DNA from: Torymus aiolomorphi
Lineage: Eukaryota > Arthropoda > Insecta > Hymenoptera > Torymidae
NCBI GenBank assembly: GCA_036365515.1
Contig: CM070873.1
Coordinates: 72,752,529-72,816,528 of the forward strand
Length of the DNA: 64,000 nt
Direction: 5' to 3'
The notes beneath the pieces were generated by a model. That model worked only from the letters and a program-made list of their open reading frames with translations. It was not told where the DNA came from and did no database searches. Of the stretch, positions 62,068 to 64,000 are shown piece by piece; within the stretch, counting starts at the first letter, position 1, and each line of letters starts with the position of its first letter. A program made the position numbers and the translations under genes.

Positions 62068-62344
62068 AAAAAAATATTTTTATTTCTCGTTTTAATTTAT
62101 TTTCACATTAAGTATTGTATGATTAGAGTCTGAAAATAGTTCTGAAAACAGGAAGAACGAGAAAAAATTTAATTTTTTGAAATTTAAGGTCATTCATAAA
62201 AATTACTATGTTGCATAGCAAAAATTGTTATAATTTCGATTTGTCCCTCCGTTCCTACAAAATATAGTAATTTTTCTTATGTTTATAATAAATTTTACTA
62301 CAACATTTCTCTCAGTGTAAAAGAGAAAGCTAGTACAAATTAAA

Positions 62345-62390
62345 AAACCGCTGCCAATTCATTGACACATATAGCTTCCTCCAAAGTTAA
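62345..62390 (+). mobile_element. Family H left-end fragment
   Basis: ACCGCTGCCAATTCATTGAC then GCTTCCTCCAAAGTTAA match the start of family H copy 1. Only about 45 bases are retained before the similarity ends. Confidence 0.65.
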
Positions 62391-62442
62391 AGTATCGTTC
62401 ATATATGTATAGTGTATATTTTAAATATAAAATATGTTTATT

Positions 62443-62986
62443 AAGCGAGCCGCGGTGGCTTATGGGTAAGAGCCCGCTGCCTCCCGTCCAGGAGACTCGG
62501 GTTCGATTCCCGGCCGGGCACCTCTGACTTTTTTTTTCGGATGAAAAAATTGATCATGTGCCTCGGTAAGACCGCGGCTTGCAGCCGGCCTATTAATGCA
62601 CTAGAACATCCAAGTACCAAAATAAGCATGTTTTAAAACTTGGATGGCAACCGCTGTGCCGTACCGACAGAGAACATTAATGGTGTTTAAGCTGGCAGGC
62701 AGGGGAGGATAACCTGAGCTTGTTTTCTCTAACATGCTCAAGTTTGACTCCTTTGCCCGCTGTTTCTGGTGTGAGTTTTCCCTCGTGGCATTGAGGTTTT
62801 CCCACACCACAGGAGGCGTGTGCAAGCGCGAACCCTGGACGAATGCAGGAATAGTGTGGGATATAGGGAAGGGTGTTAGGATCAAACGCACCAACGCCAA
62901 GGCGGTGGGGGCGTCCCGTAGAAAGCCTGCATTATAGTGGTATACGGATATGAATATGGAATAAAAAAAATAATAAAAAAAAAATA
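62443..62986 (+). mobile_element. tRNA-headed SINE with 20-bp target duplication
   Basis: AAATATAAAATATGTTTATT at 62423-62442 is repeated exactly at 62987-63006. The SINE starts with a tRNA-related head: an A-box-like TGGCTTATGGGTAAGAGC and the B box GGTTCGATTCC near 62502. A body of about 420 bases follows, with GCGAACCCTGGACGAATGCA, and a tail rich in AAT and A. It is transcribed by Pol III and moved by a LINE's enzyme. Its 3' module is shared with the 5S-derived SINE at 36 kb. Confidence 0.9.
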
Positions 62987-63006
62987 AAATATAAAATATG
63001 TTTATT

Positions 63007-63159
63007 CATTATACTTTTTTTCAATGATTTAATAATTCATTAATATTTAAAAAATTGCATATTTTTTTCTTATTATTGAAATCATTTATTATTTGACACT
63101 TATTTTATTTAAAAAAAAGTAATATTTTAAAATATAAAATTAAAAAATTGCTATATACC
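63007..63159. other. AT-rich spacer
   Basis: AT-rich sequence between the SINE and repeat R. Confidence 0.5.
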
Positions 63160-63641
63160 CTGAGATCAACTTACTCACATTTTCAAAATCATATATAGTA
63201 ACTCCATTTTTTACATTATAAATATATTATTATGCAATAATTATGTACATATTATAAAAATTGAAATTTTACTTCTAATTTTGATTTTTTTAATGGTCCT
63301 TTATAATTTTCGTCATCCTCTTCTTTTATTTTCAATAAAATATCGTTGATTATTGGTTTTATCATTTCTTACACCATCTTAATAAAAAAAAAGCATATAA
63401 AATATTATGTAAACACAAATATCAGTGGCAGCTAATAAAAATATTTACATAACTTGGGGAAGGCAAAATGAGTGTATATATAATTATATGCTCGTGAACC
63501 ACAAACATTTAAACTTTAAAATATTTATCTCAAAATTGAGTGAGGGTAATTCTTACATCGCGATTATCCGAAAAATTAGTTCAAACAAGTTTAAACTTTA
63601 AAATTTGTATCTCAAAATTGAGTGAAAATAATTCTTACTAT
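63160..63641 (+). repeat. AT-rich repeat family R, second locus
   Basis: Closely matches 35445-35966: GAGATCAACTTACTCACATT, CAAATATCAGTGGCAGC and the doublet ending TAATTCTTAC (near 63555 and 63640). It is interrupted after TTACTA by an inverted SINE, the same place as at 35966. Confidence 0.8.
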
Positions 63642-64000
63642 TTCTTTTTTTTTTTAATTTTTTTCTATTCCATATTCCTACCCGTATACCACTATGCAGG
63701 GTTTCTACGGGACGCCCCCACCGCCTTGGTGTGGGTGCGTTTGATCCTAACACCTTTCCCGATATCCCACACTATTCCTGCATTCGCCCAGGGTTCACGC
63801 TTGCACACGCCTCTTGTGGTGTGGGAAAACCTCAATGCCACAGGGAAAACCCACACCGGAAACAGCGAGCAGAGGAGTGAAACTTGAGTATGTTAGAGAA
63901 AACAAGCTCAGGTTATCCTCCCCTGCCTGCCAGCTTTAAACACCATTAATGTTCTCTGTCGGTACGGCAGAGCGGTTGCCATCCAAGTTTTAAAAACTGC
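63642..64000 (-). mobile_element. tRNA-headed SINE, inverted, cut by window end
   Basis: The minus strand matches the body and tail of 62443-62986: GTTCTCTGTCGGTACGGCAG region, AACCCTGGGCGAATGCAGGA, GGCGGTGGGGGCGTCCCGTA and an A-rich tail. Its tRNA head would lie beyond 64000. The 115-codon plus-strand frame over it is a by-product. Confidence 0.9.

Larger units (their letters stand above)
61137..62317 (+). mobile_element. MITE family CACTGAGAAAA, copy 2, with tRNA-like unit
   Basis: TA at 61135-61136 and 62318-62319. The ends read CACTGAGAAAAATGTTGTAG and CACTGAGAGAAATGTTGTAG inward. The interior aligns with copy 1 at 13725-14490 in reverse: CACGTGTCTGATTGAGGTTA, CAAAATTTTACACTCAAGAA and the tRNA-like unit. 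It is longer because the left third holds extra material, including a 22-24-bp doublet (TATAAATTTTATT..GTAGCG, 61388-61452) and a hairpin (61481-61561). No transposase. Confidence 0.85.

Noticed and set aside
62601..62937. 99- and 67-codon frames near 62.7 kb, and 115 codons at 63.5 kb
   Set aside because: They fall inside two copies of the tRNA-headed SINE.

Overview
This window is eukaryotic nuclear DNA, most likely from an insect. Long AT-rich stretches alternate with CpG-rich blocks that carry TATA-like runs and many long CA, GA and TC microsatellites. I see no operons, ribosome binding sites or dense coding. A parasitoid wasp (Hymenoptera, chalcid type) is my guess from composition and repeat style, but nothing here proves it. 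I find no complete host protein-coding gene. The only host coding candidate is a short first exon with one membrane helix at 2220-2362 on the minus strand. Most long reading frames are microsatellite or palindrome artefacts.

The content is mobile DNA, much of it nested. 0-6.5 kb: a 1.5-kb foldback (181-1668) carrying a retro-insert with a 13-bp target duplication, then several small terminal-inverted-repeat (TIR) elements and a tRNA-like sequence. 8.8-22 kb: minisatellites, a TA-flanked miniature inverted-repeat element (MITE) with an internal tRNA-like unit (13725-14490), a long TC/GA palindrome (17876-18191), and the first clear copy of a repeat I call family H. Family H has a small palindrome at each end and a CA tract near one end. 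22-25 kb: a foldback with an 8-9-bp duplication, and a TTAA-flanked foldback (23404-24472) with a second TTAA-flanked foldback inside one arm.

25.7-35 kb: a hairpin cluster, a TATA/CCAAT promoter-like block at 28.2-28.5 kb followed by a CAACGAGTTT-type array, tandem repeats at 31.3-31.9 kb, and a second family H copy split by an 0.8-kb foldback. 35.4-42.2 kb: an AT-rich repeat holds one 5.67-kb insertion (35967-41634) bounded by a 15-bp duplication. It contains a 5S-rRNA-derived SINE joined to the poly(A) tail of a dead Jockey-type LINE, all on the minus strand. The LINE itself carries a 224-bp hAT-like MITE. 42-50 kb: a third family H copy, CpG-rich promoter-like sequence, and a pair of GC-rich inverted arms at 48.1-49.66 kb.

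50.5-53.3 kb: a palindrome within a palindrome. The inner one (50779-53026) has piggyBac-type ends in TTAA and two outward-facing remnants of a piggyBac-like transposase C-terminus. 53.5-64 kb: more MITEs, a TTAA foldback (55578-56248), two minisatellite elements, the second tRNA-bearing MITE (61137-62317), an intact tRNA-headed SINE with a 20-bp duplication (62443-62986), and an inverted SINE copy running off the end.

The DNA transposons are non-autonomous or broken, and the LINE is disabled by stops, frameshifts and an insertion. The window records repeated insertion into older repeats, so the order of events can be read from which element interrupts which.
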